The translations under genes were made by a program, and so were the position numbers. From contig JASMTQ010000031.1 in assembly GCA_041694275.1 (NCBI GenBank), positions 1 through 26,468 of the forward strand: 26,468 bases of DNA, in the 5' to 3' direction. The notes beneath the pieces were generated by a model that did no database searches, had not been told where the DNA came from, and was given only the letters and a program-made list of their open reading frames with translations. Numbering within the stretch: position 1 is the first letter of the stretch; each line of letters opens with the position of its first letter. This stretch comes from M55B118 sp041694275 (GTDB lineage: Bacteria > Bacillota_I > Bacilli_A > Izemoplasmatales > Izemoplasmataceae). This document shows positions 1 through 8,667 of this stretch, piece by piece.

Positions 1-1
1 A

Positions 2-1438
2 GAAGGCCAGACAAGCATCGATGAACAAACCCTGACCGGTGAATCCATGCCTGTAGACAAAATCGCTGGGGATGAAGTCTTTTCATCAACCCTCTTGAAA
101 TCAGGCTACATCAAACTAAGAGCCAAAAAAGTGGGTGAAGACACCACGTTTTCCAAGATCATACACATGGTCGAAGAAGCGCAGGACAACAAGGCCAAGT
201 CTCAAAAACTCATAGAACGCTTCTCAAGCATCTACACCCCGGGTGTGGTCCTGCTTGCGATAACCCTCTTCGCAATGACACGCGATATTCGTCTATCCAT
301 TACCATGCTCGTCATCGCCTGCCCGGGCGCGCTCGTCATCTCAACGCCCGTATCGTTTGTTGCAGGGATCGGCAACGCAGCCAAAAAAGGCATTCTCTTC
401 AAGGGTGGAGAAACCATTGAAACCCTGGCCAGAGGCGACGTTGTCTTCTTTGACAAGACAGGCACGCTTACTCTGGGCAAACCCAAACTCACACATATCA
501 AGACCTTTGGTGAAAGCGAAGATGCATTGCTCACCATTGCAGCCGCCGGAGAAGCCTACAGTGAACACCCGATTGCCAAAGCGTTCACAGAAGCCGCCAA
601 GGAAAAAGCGTTGCATTCATCGCGCGATGCCAAAAACATAGACATGATCATTGGAAAAGGCGTCACATTTGAGTATAATGGAACCAGTTACCGCCTTGGC
701 AATGAGGCATTGTCTCAAGATGTGATGAGCGACTCCGTCAAAGAGGTTATGGATTCCATGGAAGCACAGGGTATGACCACACTTGTCCTTTCAAACAAGG
801 AAAAAGTGCTCGCCCTGTTCGCCATCAGCGATCCCTTGCGTGAAGAAGCCTACGGCCTAGCGGATGATCTCAGGAAAATCGGCATCAAGGAAACCGTCAT
901 GCTCACAGGTGACAACGCACGTGTAGGGCAGGCCGTCACGCGTGAACTAGGCATAGACCACTGCCACGCGGGCTTACTGCCAAAAGACAAGGCGGACATC
1001 ATCAAGTCCTATAAGGACAAGGGTTACAACACTATCTTTGTAGGCGATGGCATCAACGATGCTCTCGCATTTACGACCGCAGACGCCTCAGTCGCACTTG
1101 GAGGTCTTGGCAAGGACATCGCCATGGACACGGCCGATACCGTTCTCATGAGTGAGAAACTGCACAAACTGAAAGACGCCATAAACATTGCGCGCCGAGT
1201 CAAAAGAAACATGCTTGAAAACATCACAATCGCGATGGCGGTCGTCACGTTTTTGATCATCGGTGTCATTTTCAAACAGGTCACCATGTCCATCGGCATG
1301 CTTGTCCACGAACTCTCAGTACTCGTAGTCATCATCAATGCCATCAGACTACTCAGATTTGAAAAGGAGAATCACAATGGAAAAAGAAGCGAGTCCGACA
1401 ACCTGCATCGCAAGCGTGCCCATATTCAAGACGCTTGA
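2..1438 (+). CDS. Heavy-metal P1B-type ATPase, 5'-truncated
   Basis: The C-terminal part of a metal-transporting P-type ATPase; the frame is open from base 2, so the start lies outside the window. Visible in order: the actuator TGES motif (bases 38-49), a membrane motif reading Cys-Pro-Gly (320-328) where P1B pumps usually have CPC, CPH or SPC, the phosphorylation motif DKTGT (452-466), an SEHP motif of the nucleotide-binding domain, the hinge GDGIND (about 1045), and a last membrane helix containing HELSV. The HE[GS]-type motif in the last helix is reminiscent of P1B-4 (Co/Fe) pumps rather than of ZntA-like Zn/Cd pumps, so the metal cannot be assigned. It probably exports a transition metal across the cytoplasmic membrane. 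The last 62 bases overlap the following regulator gene out of frame, giving a polar tail after the usual family end (NAIRLLR). Confidence 0.93.
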   Translation, partial: EGQTSIDEQTLTGESMPVDKIAGDEVFSSTLLKSGYIKLRAKKVGEDTTFSKIIHMVEEAQDNKAKSQKLIERFSSIYTPGVVLLAITLFAMTRDIRLSITMLVIACPGALVISTPVSFVAGIGNAAKKGILFKGGETIETLARGDVVFFDKTGTLTLGKPKLTHIKTFGESEDALLTIAAAGEAYSEHPIAKAFTEAAKEKALHSSRDAKNIDMIIGKGVTFEYNGTSYRLGNEALSQDVMSDSVKEVMDSMEAQGMTTLVLSNKEKVLALFAISDPLREEAYGLADDLRKIGIKETVMLTGDNARVGQAVTRELGIDHCHAGLLPKDKADIIKSYKDKGYNTIFVGDGINDALAFTTADASVALGGLGKDIAMDTADTVLMSEKLHKLKDAINIARRVKRNMLENITIAMAVVTFLIIGVIFKQVTMSIGMLVHELSVLVVIINAIRLLRFEKENHNGKRSESDNLHRKRAHIQDA

Positions 1439-2057
1439 CCACGCTGAAATGAAGGAAATCATGAAGATTTCAAGCCACAAGACGTTTGAGAAAGGCTCCG
1501 TCATTTTTTCTTCAGGCGATGTCCTTAATGAACTCTATGTCATAGACACGGGTAAGGTGAAAATGGCGCGTCTGACCAGGGACGGCCGCGAACAGGTTCT
1601 AAGAGTCCTCTCGGATGGCGATTTCTTCGGTGAACTCACCCTTTTCAACAACGAGCGTATACAATCGTTCGCGGAAGTCATAGAACCCGCAGTCATCTGT
1701 TACTTGAACGGAAAGAAGTTGAAAACCCTCATGACCCGTCATCCGAACATCCTCTTCAAGATGATGGGTGAACTCTCAAGCAGGCTTGAAAAAGCCGAAA
1801 CCCTGATTGAATACAACAACCTTCACACATCAGAGGCCAAAGTCGCGAAGCTGCTTCTTGATCTGAGTGACAATGCCAAAGTCACCTTTGAGACCACCAA
1901 GGCGATACTCGCTTCGAATCTTGGTATCAAACCTGAAACCTTCAGCCGCAAGCTGAAAAGTTTGAAAGACAAGGGCCTCATTGAAATCACCGGCAACAAG
2001 TCCATCAGAATCCTTGATGAACTGGCCCTTCAAACCATCATCGATCAGGACAAATAG
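1377..2057 (+). CDS. Crp/Fnr-family transcriptional regulator
   Basis: A 226-residue regulator with an N-terminal cyclic-nucleotide-binding-like beta-roll (about residues 15-125, with the G-D-F-F-G-E-L phosphate-cassette-like stretch) and a C-terminal winged helix-turn-helix (about 150-212, ILASNLGIKPETFSRKLK being the recognition region). It has a single Cys near the N-terminus, so it lacks the cysteine set of an FNR iron-sulfur cluster. I chose ATG 1377 because it follows AAAGGAG at 1363-1369; an upstream in-frame ATG (1338) has no comparable site and lies inside the ATPase. The start overlaps the ATPase end, so the two are probably co-transcribed. The effector and targets are unknown. A palindromic terminator follows directly. 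Confidence 0.93.
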   Translation: MEKEASPTTCIASVPIFKTLDHAEMKEIMKISSHKTFEKGSVIFSSGDVLNELYVIDTGKVKMARLTRDGREQVLRVLSDGDFFGELTLFNNERIQSFAEVIEPAVICYLNGKKLKTLMTRHPNILFKMMGELSSRLEKAETLIEYNNLHTSEAKVAKLLLDLSDNAKVTFETTKAILASNLGIKPETFSRKLKSLKDKGLIEITGNKSIRILDELALQTIIDQDK

Positions 2058-2066
2058 AAAATTGAA

Positions 2067-2095
2067 AAAGCCCTCCGAAATTTTCGGAGGGCTTT
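2067..2095. terminator. Bidirectional terminator between convergent genes
   Basis: Stem GCCCTCCGA (2070-2078) pairs with TCGGAGGGC (2084-2092) around AATTT, flanked by A- and T-runs. The minus-strand reading is followed by TTTTT, so it serves the minus-strand gene best, but it also sits right after the plus-strand regulator. Confidence 0.9.
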
Positions 2096-2103
2096 CAGCT
2101 TGA

Positions 2104-2856
2104 TTAACGAGGGAAAAGGTCACCGGTTTGTTCGGTGTCGATTTCAACGCGTCTGTTTCGCTGTTTCATGATGAGGTCCTGGTAGTACTTGGGATTGTCC
2201 TTGATTTTCTTGAGCATGATGGAAATGTAGTCTTCGAAGTCACTGACGCAGAAGTCCTTTTCGCAGTCCTGCGTGTGAAGTGCGAAGATGTTGTCACCGG
2301 TAGTGGTGAGGTGGTTGTTTTCAGTGTGAAGATCAAAGTAGATGCGTTCGTTGATTTCAGGTACAAAACGTGTTTCAAGTCTTTCAGGATAGCGTTTTTT
2401 GACAAGTGTGCCTCCCTGTTTTTCATAACGGAAGTTCACAATGACGAACTTGGTTCCACCAAATAGCTTGAGAAGTTTTTCAGAAACGCCTTTTTCATCG
2501 ATGGCGAGGATGGAGTGGTAATCGACCTGCATGTCTTCGATGGTGTCATCCTGAAGGCTTTCAACGTCTTTTCTGGCTTTTTGCCATTCATCCGTTTTGA
2601 AGGTTTTGTGAACCTCGCTTTTGTTATCCAGCTTGTCGACGTCGAGTTTACCTTCTTTGTCAAACGTGATTTTCTCAATGTGAATGCTGCCGTTTAAGTC
2701 GTGTGTTTCGCGGTCTTCTTCACTGAAGCGTTTGAGGCCTTTTTTCTCTGCTTTGAATGAACGATCAAGCACATGTCCATCTTCAAAAACCTCAACAAGA
2801 CTGAATGTGTCTTCGTGAATATCGTATTGTTTCCAGTATACAATTTTCGGTTCCAT
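2104..2856 (-). CDS. Hypothetical protein, 250 residues
   Basis: I do not recognise this family. The protein is soluble-looking, with no signal peptide or membrane segment, and is highly charged (many Lys, Glu and Asp). The first 100 residues look beta-rich (KIVYWKQYDIHEDTFSLVEV and similar strands); the C-terminal third has FEDYISIMLKKIKDNPKYYQ and a basic helix before the terminus LFPR. Its two Cys (in HTQDCEKDFCVSD) are five residues apart. The ATG is supported by AGGAGG eight bases upstream. It has its own promoter (-35 TTGTAA, -10 TACTAT), and a 7-1-7 dyad resembling a Fur-family box covers the -35, suggesting metal- or stress-responsive control. The gene ends at the shared terminator with the Crp/Fnr gene. 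Confidence 0.85.
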   Translation of the reverse strand: MEPKIVYWKQYDIHEDTFSLVEVFEDGHVLDRSFKAEKKGLKRFSEEDRETHDLNGSIHIEKITFDKEGKLDVDKLDNKSEVHKTFKTDEWQKARKDVESLQDDTIEDMQVDYHSILAIDEKGVSEKLLKLFGGTKFVIVNFRYEKQGGTLVKKRYPERLETRFVPEINERIYFDLHTENNHLTTTGDNIFALHTQDCEKDFCVSDFEDYISIMLKKIKDNPKYYQDLIMKQRNRRVEIDTEQTGDLFPR

Positions 2857-2888
2857 AAGCTTTGCCTCCTAGTTTGTAATCTACTTTA

Positions 2889-2917
2889 ATAGTATCATTT
2901 AATTGTAATGCTTACAA
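2889..2917 (-). promoter_or_regulatory. Promoter of the 250-residue hypothetical gene
   Basis: On the minus strand, TTGTAA (2912-2917), a 17-base spacer, then TACTAT (2889-2894), about 30 bases before the AGGAGG and ATG. Confidence 0.7.
2903..2917. promoter_or_regulatory. Candidate Fur-family operator (7-1-7 dyad)
   Basis: TTGTAATGCTTACAA is an inverted repeat with six of seven half-site positions symmetric around one central base. This is the geometry of Fur/PerR/Zur boxes. It lies exactly over the -35 element of the downstream minus-strand gene, a place where binding would repress. A Fur/PerR-type gene is present at 24946-25437. The binding protein is inference. Confidence 0.45.
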
Positions 2918-2945
2918 ATTATTCGCTATTAAATTGGATGCCGCA

Positions 2946-4913
2946 CTAGTCCTTTTCAAGATAATCGGTTCGGAGGATTCGTTTTGAGAGTTCATAATCC
3001 CTCAGGGCTTTCTCATAAGAGGGAATCAAGCCGTCTTCAACGGAATCGGATAGATAATAATGTGCATCACCGGTATACACTGAATAATCCTTGAAATACA
3101 CCTGGGACGTGCCACCATCGAACATGTCTCTTCCAATGTAGTAGCGATAGTCACTTTCAACGTCGAAAAGATTAAGCAGCGTAGGCAGAAGATCAAGAGA
3201 AGTGGTGAGTTTATCCACTTTCATCCCTTGGTCACCTTCGCTATATATGTAAAGTGGCGCCCTGCTTTTCTGGTATTCCCGGTCTATCTCCTTGTGTTCT
3301 TCATAAAGGGTTTGATCGAGAGTGTAGGGATAGTGGTCGGTGGTAAGCACGATGACAGTCTCTTCCAACAGTCCTTTCGCTTCCAGATCGTCAAATAGAA
3401 GCCCTACCATGCGGTCCAGTTCCATCTGCGTCGCAATATAGTATTTGAGCTCACTATCAAGGGTATCTTCGTAGTAGGCGTCTACTTCAGCGTAGTGTTT
3501 TTCTCCTGCAAGGTTTATATCGCTATAAGGTGAATGTCCGCTTAAAGTGAGGATGAAGCTCATGAAGCGTTCATCTTCTTTGATGATCTTGTCTTTGGCG
3601 TTTTCGAAGAAGACTGAATCATAGCGCTTGTCAGCTTCACTCAGATCAAGGTCGTGCTGGCCGTGGAATTGATCATAGCCAAAGCCGTCGTAGACGAGGT
3701 CTCTTGTATAAAATTCCTTGTAGTTGTTGTGGAAGGCCTGGGTCAGATACCCCGCATCATTAAAGCGGTTTGCGAGAGACGTTTCATAACTGTTGGTGTT
3801 GTAGGTATAACAGGTCGGTCCGTCCTCAATGGAAGGAATGAGTCCCGTGTTCATCATGATTTCACCATCACAGGTCGTTCTTGGAAACACGGGGACATAA
3901 TGGTTCTCAAAGTCAATGCCCTCGTTTTTGAGTTTGTATAGATTCGGTGTCAGGGTTTCATTTACCGCCAGTTCGTCAAAACTCTCACCGACAATGTATA
4001 CGAGGTTCTTGTCTTTGAAAATCCCACTCATCGCGTTCGCTTCGTGGGTGTCTTCCAAAGATTCAAAGTGGGAGTCAAGGAAGTCAACATTGTCCCTGTA
4101 GGAAAAATCAGGGGCTAAGGTCTTACTTAGGTCTCGGATAATCAGATTGAAAGACCCGTAGTTTTCAACGAAAGCCTTTCTTGAAAAGACGGACGTATAA
4201 AGGTAATGGTCACTGGTATGAAGCCTCGCGAGTTTCACCGGATAATCGGCGTTCAAATTGATAAGCGCCAGAAGCAAAAACACGCTTGTGAGTTTTGAAG
4301 TGAGAGAGTAAGAAGGGAGTGTTTCAGGCTTCAGTTTTTTAAATAACACGAACATTGAAACCACGCTTATGACTATGAACCCCTGATACCAGCTCAGATG
4401 GATCATGTTCTGAGCGGACTCCACGCCTTCTCTAAGCGTTCCGCCTTCTTTGAAACTGAACAGATCGCCAAAGACTTGGAAATAAAGATCCTGCATGAAC
4501 AAGTAAAGCGCCGCAATAAGAAGCAGGATCCGATTAACCACGCCTCTTGCTTTGAATGAAAGAAAACTCGCCACCATGAACATCAGATAAAGAATGAAAA
4601 TGGCACTGAAAAAGTAGGTTCTATCCACTTCCATACCGTTTTTATAAATGAAAATGAGATCAAGTGTCACAATCAAAAGGCCCGTCAGAACCGTTGCAAG
4701 CTGTGGCTTCCAGCGGTAGAGAATATAGGCTTTCGGATATAAAAACGCGTAAATGAACACCCCGATTGATCCCAGGAATATGGTCCATATCAAAATGGTC
4801 TCAACGGTGTCATTCGTGCCGTCTTTCAAAAAGAACACGAGTCTCACTGCAAGCAGTAAAACAAGTGCTGTAAGCATAAATATAAGATTTCTGGTTTTCT
4901 TCTTCATAAGCAT
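2946..4913 (-). CDS. LtaS-like sulfatase-fold phosphoglycerol transferase
   Basis: A 655-residue membrane enzyme of the lipoteichoic acid synthase / alkaline phosphatase superfamily. The N-terminal half has six to seven hydrophobic helices (starting at about residues 9-29, 36-60, 73-90, 101-120, 129-148, 179-195 and 207-223). The extracellular sulfatase-like domain starts at about residue 300: the metal-ligand motif VGESFDE (about 308), a catalytic-threonine region FPRTTCDGE (about 343-351), and TTDHYPY (about 520), the Asp-His metal pair. Known members transfer glycerol phosphate from phosphatidylglycerol to a glycolipid-anchored polymer. Here that fits, but other head-group transferases of the family are possible, so no symbol is given. 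Two starts are plausible, ATG 4913 and ATG 4907; both follow G-rich sequence. A minus-strand promoter lies just upstream. Confidence 0.9.
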   Translation of the reverse strand: MLMKKKTRNLIFMLTALVLLLAVRLVFFLKDGTNDTVETILIWTIFLGSIGVFIYAFLYPKAYILYRWKPQLATVLTGLLIVTLDLIFIYKNGMEVDRTYFFSAIFILYLMFMVASFLSFKARGVVNRILLLIAALYLFMQDLYFQVFGDLFSFKEGGTLREGVESAQNMIHLSWYQGFIVISVVSMFVLFKKLKPETLPSYSLTSKLTSVFLLLALINLNADYPVKLARLHTSDHYLYTSVFSRKAFVENYGSFNLIIRDLSKTLAPDFSYRDNVDFLDSHFESLEDTHEANAMSGIFKDKNLVYIVGESFDELAVNETLTPNLYKLKNEGIDFENHYVPVFPRTTCDGEIMMNTGLIPSIEDGPTCYTYNTNSYETSLANRFNDAGYLTQAFHNNYKEFYTRDLVYDGFGYDQFHGQHDLDLSEADKRYDSVFFENAKDKIIKEDERFMSFILTLSGHSPYSDINLAGEKHYAEVDAYYEDTLDSELKYYIATQMELDRMVGLLFDDLEAKGLLEETVIVLTTDHYPYTLDQTLYEEHKEIDREYQKSRAPLYIYSEGDQGMKVDKLTTSLDLLPTLLNLFDVESDYRYYIGRDMFDGGTSQVYFKDYSVYTGDAHYYLSDSVEDGLIPSYEKALRDYELSKRILRTDYLEKD

Positions 4914-4942
4914 CCCCTGTTTCCCCTTTTTTTCTTACATAC

Positions 4943-4971
4943 ATTATCGCACCGCCAGGCAACTTAATCAA
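4943..4971 (-). promoter_or_regulatory. Promoter of the LtaS-like gene
   Basis: On the minus strand, TTGATT (4966-4971), a 17-base spacer, and GATAAT (4943-4948), 30 bases before the start codon. Confidence 0.65.
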
Positions 4972-5036
4972 TAGATTTCAGTATAAAGGATAATTCAATA
5001 ATTTTGGTACCTGGTTAGGTTTAAAGGCTTGTTACG

Positions 5037-5045
5037 TGTTATAAT
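5037..5045 (+). promoter_or_regulatory. Extended -10 promoter of the nadD operon
   Basis: TGTTATAAT: a consensus TATAAT (5040-5045) with the extended TG at 5037-5038. No good -35 is seen. The expected transcription start falls only about ten bases before the start codon. Confidence 0.65.
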
Positions 5046-5061
5046 ATCTTCGGTGATACGT

Positions 5062-5643
5062 ATGCATGTAGTCTATGGAGGCGCGTTCAATCCGCCCACG
5101 AAAGCCCATCTCGATGTTTATTATTTTCTTCATCACAAGGTGAACATTGAAAAGTTCATCTATTTGCCTGTGGGCAATGTTTATGAAAAAGACGCCATGA
5201 TTGAAGGCAAACACCGCTTCAACATGCTCAAGCGCATGGTTTCAGGACTTTCTGATGTTGAAATTTCTCCCATCGAACTGGATGATGAAACCTTCAAGGG
5301 AACGTATGAAAGCCTCAGGGAACTGAAAAAGGCAAACACCGAAGTGGCCTTTATCATTGGAGCGGACCACTTGAAAAGCCTCAAGAGCTGGAAACATAGC
5401 GACAGGCTTTTAAAGGACTTTCAGTGCATCGCATTAAACAGAAATAAAGAAAATTTAAATAAGCTCATCGAACAGGATGCTTATTTGAAGGCTCACAGTA
5501 AAAACATTCACGTGTTTTCCGATTTCAAGGTGGACATCTCTTCAAGCGAATTCAGAGACACTTTGAATGAAAATCTGGTCGTCCCCGGTGTATTCAACTA
5601 CATCAGGGAAAACGGCCTTTACGGCATCAGGAAAGAAGGATGA
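5062..5643 (+). CDS. nadD: Nicotinate-nucleotide adenylyltransferase-like protein
   Basis: A nucleotidyltransferase of the NadD family, which adenylates nicotinate mononucleotide to deamido-NAD. The N-terminus VVYGGAFNPPTKAH contains the T/HxGH-type nucleotide-binding motif (TKAH here), and ISSSEFR near residue 167 is the ISSTxxR-like motif. Length 193 residues is usual. The next gene, four bases downstream, is NAD synthetase, which uses the NadD product, and this strongly supports the role. I chose ATG 5062 because the conserved N-terminus starts there and GGTGA lies five bases upstream. GTG 5053, in frame, is an alternative that would make the message almost leaderless. The first motif is somewhat divergent from the usual GGTFDPxHxGH. 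Confidence 0.85.
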   Translation: MHVVYGGAFNPPTKAHLDVYYFLHHKVNIEKFIYLPVGNVYEKDAMIEGKHRFNMLKRMVSGLSDVEISPIELDDETFKGTYESLRELKKANTEVAFIIGADHLKSLKSWKHSDRLLKDFQCIALNRNKENLNKLIEQDAYLKAHSKNIHVFSDFKVDISSSEFRDTLNENLVVPGVFNYIRENGLYGIRKEG

Positions 5644-5647
5644 TAGT

Positions 5648-7522
5648 ATGTACAACAGAGAATTCATAAAAGTCGCGAGCGTCACGCCGAAACTGAGGGT
5701 CGCAAATCCGATGTACAACGTGAAGGAGATGCTTCGTCTTTTAAAGGACGTACGCTCAAGCATCACCGTGTTTCCAGAACTCGGTGTCACCGCCTATACG
5801 TGCAACGACCTTTTCTTTCAAAACAGTTTATTAAACGATACCAAGAAAGCCATCCGTTACCTTCTTGAAAACAATCCTTATGAAGGCATCCTCGTATTCG
5901 GGGCCCCTTTTCAGATCGACGGCATTCTCTATAATTCAGCCTTCGTCGCAAAGGGCAAGGAACTGCTTGGCATCGTTCCTAAGTTCTATCTACCCAATAC
6001 GCAGGAATTCTATGAAAAACGCTGGTTCACAAGCGCCTTTGATATCGTGAAGACCACCAAGAGGATCCGTTTCCTCGGGCAGGTCGTCCCCTTTGGCTCG
6101 ATTGTCTTCAAAGAAGAGGATTCAAACCTCTCTTTCGGCATCGAAATCTGTGAAGACATGTGGGCGCCCATTTCACCTGGAAACCTGCTTGCCCTTCAGG
6201 GCGCGCAGCTTATCTTGAATCTTAGCGCTTCAAACGAATACCTCGATAAAAGAGAAGTCAGAAAACGCACCATCATAGAACACTCAAGAAGAAACGCCGG
6301 AGGCTATGTATATTGCAGCGCGGGCGTCAATGAATCAACGAGTGAAACCGTCTTCAGCGGACACAACGTAATCGCGCAAAACGGGGATTTGCTTGTTGAA
6401 ACCGAGCACTTCTCCCGCGAAAGTGAAATTATCTACGGTGATATCGACATCGCCCAGATTGCCTATAAAAGAAAATCCAACTCCTCATTCAGAGATTCAC
6501 TCAACCGTCATCCACACCCGACTGTGGAAGTGGATTTCACGCTTGAAGAAAGTGAAGACTACACCTTTGAAGCGCCGTTTGACATGACGCCGTTCGTCCC
6601 CAAGGAAAACACGGATGAAGCGTTTGAAAAAATTGCGGCCCTTCAGGAAAACGCCCTTATCAAACGCGTCAATCATATCGGCAGTGAAAAGATCATCGTG
6701 GGTGTGAGTGGTGGACTTGATTCCACGCTCGCGCTGCTTATCGCCGTACGTGTCATTGACAGTTTGAACCGTCCACGCACGGACGTCATGGCCATCACCA
6801 TGCCGGCACTCGCCACAAGCGACCGAACCAAGCGCCAGGCGTATGCGCTCGCTGAAAACCTCGGTGTCACGATGAGAGAAATCGATGTGACCGATCACGT
6901 CAACGCACACCTCGACATGATCGGGCACGACGGGAAAACTGAGGACAAGGCGTATGAAAACGCCCAGGCCAGAGCGCGCACCATGGTGCTTATGAACCTT
7001 GCGAACATGCACCAGGGGATCGTGCTAGGCACCGGCGACATGAGTGAAATCGCCCTCGGATGGTCCACCTACAATGGCGATCAGATGAGCATGTACAACA
7101 TCAACGCGGGGATCCCGAAAACCCTCGTTCGCTTCATGATTGAAAACTACGCGCACCGCAAATTCGGTGACGCGATCGAGGAAGCCTGCGAGGACGTCCT
7201 CGATACGCCGATTTCTCCTGAACTCCTCATGGGTCAGGCCACGGAAGATGAAATCGGCTCCTATGAAATCAACGATTTCATCATGCACCGTTTTTTAAGG
7301 TATGGGGACGATGAAGAGCGGATCATGTGGCTCCTCACTAAAACCTACAATCTTGATAAACAAGAAGCATCAGACTACGTAACCAAATTTTTTAAACGCT
7401 TTTATTCCCAGCAGTTCAAACGTCAGGCGTCTCCTGACGCACCGAAGATTCTGGATGTCTCCCTCTCGCCTAGAGCGGATTTCAGAATGCCTTCCGATGT
7501 GGATAAGCGCGAAGGAGAATAA
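5648..7522 (+). CDS. nadE: Glutamine-dependent NAD(+) synthetase
   Basis: A 624-residue two-domain enzyme converting deamido-NAD to NAD with glutamine as nitrogen donor. The N-terminal nitrilase-type glutaminase domain (about 1-280) shows the Glu-Lys-Cys triad: Glu in VFPELGVTAYT, Lys in VPKFYLPN, Cys in GIEICEDMW. The C-terminal ATP-pyrophosphatase domain has the PP-loop GVSGGLDSTLAL (about residue 351), GTGDMSEIALGW, and NAGIPKTLVR. ATG 5648 follows GAAGGATG; the frame is open further upstream inside nadD but lacks a ribosome site there. It is operonic with nadD upstream and mnmA, which starts two bases downstream. Cytosolic; complete. Confidence 0.97.
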   Translation: MYNREFIKVASVTPKLRVANPMYNVKEMLRLLKDVRSSITVFPELGVTAYTCNDLFFQNSLLNDTKKAIRYLLENNPYEGILVFGAPFQIDGILYNSAFVAKGKELLGIVPKFYLPNTQEFYEKRWFTSAFDIVKTTKRIRFLGQVVPFGSIVFKEEDSNLSFGIEICEDMWAPISPGNLLALQGAQLILNLSASNEYLDKREVRKRTIIEHSRRNAGGYVYCSAGVNESTSETVFSGHNVIAQNGDLLVETEHFSRESEIIYGDIDIAQIAYKRKSNSSFRDSLNRHPHPTVEVDFTLEESEDYTFEAPFDMTPFVPKENTDEAFEKIAALQENALIKRVNHIGSEKIIVGVSGGLDSTLALLIAVRVIDSLNRPRTDVMAITMPALATSDRTKRQAYALAENLGVTMREIDVTDHVNAHLDMIGHDGKTEDKAYENAQARARTMVLMNLANMHQGIVLGTGDMSEIALGWSTYNGDQMSMYNINAGIPKTLVRFMIENYAHRKFGDAIEEACEDVLDTPISPELLMGQATEDEIGSYEINDFIMHRFLRYGDDEERIMWLLTKTYNLDKQEASDYVTKFFKRFYSQQFKRQASPDAPKILDVSLSPRADFRMPSDVDKREGE

Positions 7523-7524
7523 CC

Positions 7525-8655
7525 ATGAAAAAAACAGTCGTACTCGGTATGAGCGGAGGCGTGGATTCAAGTGTCGCCGCCCATCTTCTAAAAGAACAGG
7601 GCTATGAAGTCATCGGCCTTTTCATGCGGAACTGGGACAGTGCCGCAAACCAGGATTTCCTTGGGAATCCCACCCTGGAAGACGATACCTGCCCGCAGGA
7701 AAAGGACTATCAGGACGCGCTCAAGGTTGCGAACCATCTTGGCATCCGTCTTGAACGCGTCGACTTCATCGAAGAATACTGGCGCGATGTCTTTGAATAC
7801 TTCCTCGATGAATACAGAAAAGGAAGAACCCCGAATCCCGATATCATGTGCAACAAATACATAAAATTCGACGCGTTTAAAAAACACGCCGAACAGTTCA
7901 ACCCGGACTACATCGCAATGGGCCATTTCGCGAGAGTCAAGCGAAATGGCGAGTTGAAACTGCTTAGAGGCATCGACCCCAACAAGGACCAGACCTACTT
8001 TTTATCCCAGCTCGATGAAGAAAAGCTTTCAAACGCGCTTTTTCCAGTTGGCGAACTCACAAAAAGCGAAGTGAGAGGCATCGCAGAAAAAACAGGGATT
8101 CCAACCGCGGACAAAAAGGATTCCACGGGCATCTGCTTTATCGGCGAGAGACACTTCGATGATTTCCTGAAAAATTATCTTCCCGCCAAGGAAGGTGAAA
8201 TCAAGACGCTTTCAGGCGATGTCATCGGCCATCACTTCGGCCTCATGCACTATACGATTGGGCAGAGAAAAGGCCTTGGAATCGGTGGCCACAAGGATTA
8301 TGACAATGCGCCCTGGTTCGTCGTAGGCAAAGACCTTGAAACCAACACGCTTTACGCAGGGCAAGGGTATCACCATGACCAGCTCTATTCGACTGAGTGC
8401 CTGCTTGAAGATGTATCCACCGTGAATAGGTCCACTACCCTTGAAGGAATGCACATCACTGCGAAGTTCAGATACCGCCAAAAGGACCAGGCGGTCAGAC
8501 TGAAGTATGAAGACGACGGACTCCACGTTTATTTCGATGAACCTGTCAGAGCCGTCACGCCCGGCCAGGCATGCGTATTTTACGCGGGCGATGTCTGTCT
8601 TGGCGGGGGCACCATCAAAACGGTATTCAAAGACGGCGCGAAACTGCCGTACTAA
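7525..8655 (+). CDS. mnmA: tRNA-specific 2-thiouridylase MnmA
   Basis: 376 residues. It installs the 2-thio group on U34 of tRNA-Lys, -Glu and -Gln using sulfur relayed from a cysteine desulfurase. The PP-loop GMSGGVDSS is at residues 8-16; the two catalytic cysteines are in NPDIMCNKY (Cys109) and TGICFIGER (Cys204). The TNP/specificity segment DQTYFLSQL and the C-terminal beta-barrel with YTIGQRKGLGIGG are typical. AAGGAG near the nadE stop is the ribosome site, so translation is probably coupled to nadE. Nothing is missing, and the length is normal. Confidence 0.97.
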   Translation: MKKTVVLGMSGGVDSSVAAHLLKEQGYEVIGLFMRNWDSAANQDFLGNPTLEDDTCPQEKDYQDALKVANHLGIRLERVDFIEEYWRDVFEYFLDEYRKGRTPNPDIMCNKYIKFDAFKKHAEQFNPDYIAMGHFARVKRNGELKLLRGIDPNKDQTYFLSQLDEEKLSNALFPVGELTKSEVRGIAEKTGIPTADKKDSTGICFIGERHFDDFLKNYLPAKEGEIKTLSGDVIGHHFGLMHYTIGQRKGLGIGGHKDYDNAPWFVVGKDLETNTLYAGQGYHHDQLYSTECLLEDVSTVNRSTTLEGMHITAKFRYRQKDQAVRLKYEDDGLHVYFDEPVRAVTPGQACVFYAGDVCLGGGTIKTVFKDGAKLPY

Positions 8656-8667
8656 GGGGGGGCGAAC

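Noticed and set aside
6497..7012. Long minus-strand open frame of 171 codons inside nadE
   Set aside because: It mirrors a strongly conserved plus-strand gene, has no ribosome site and no recognisable family.
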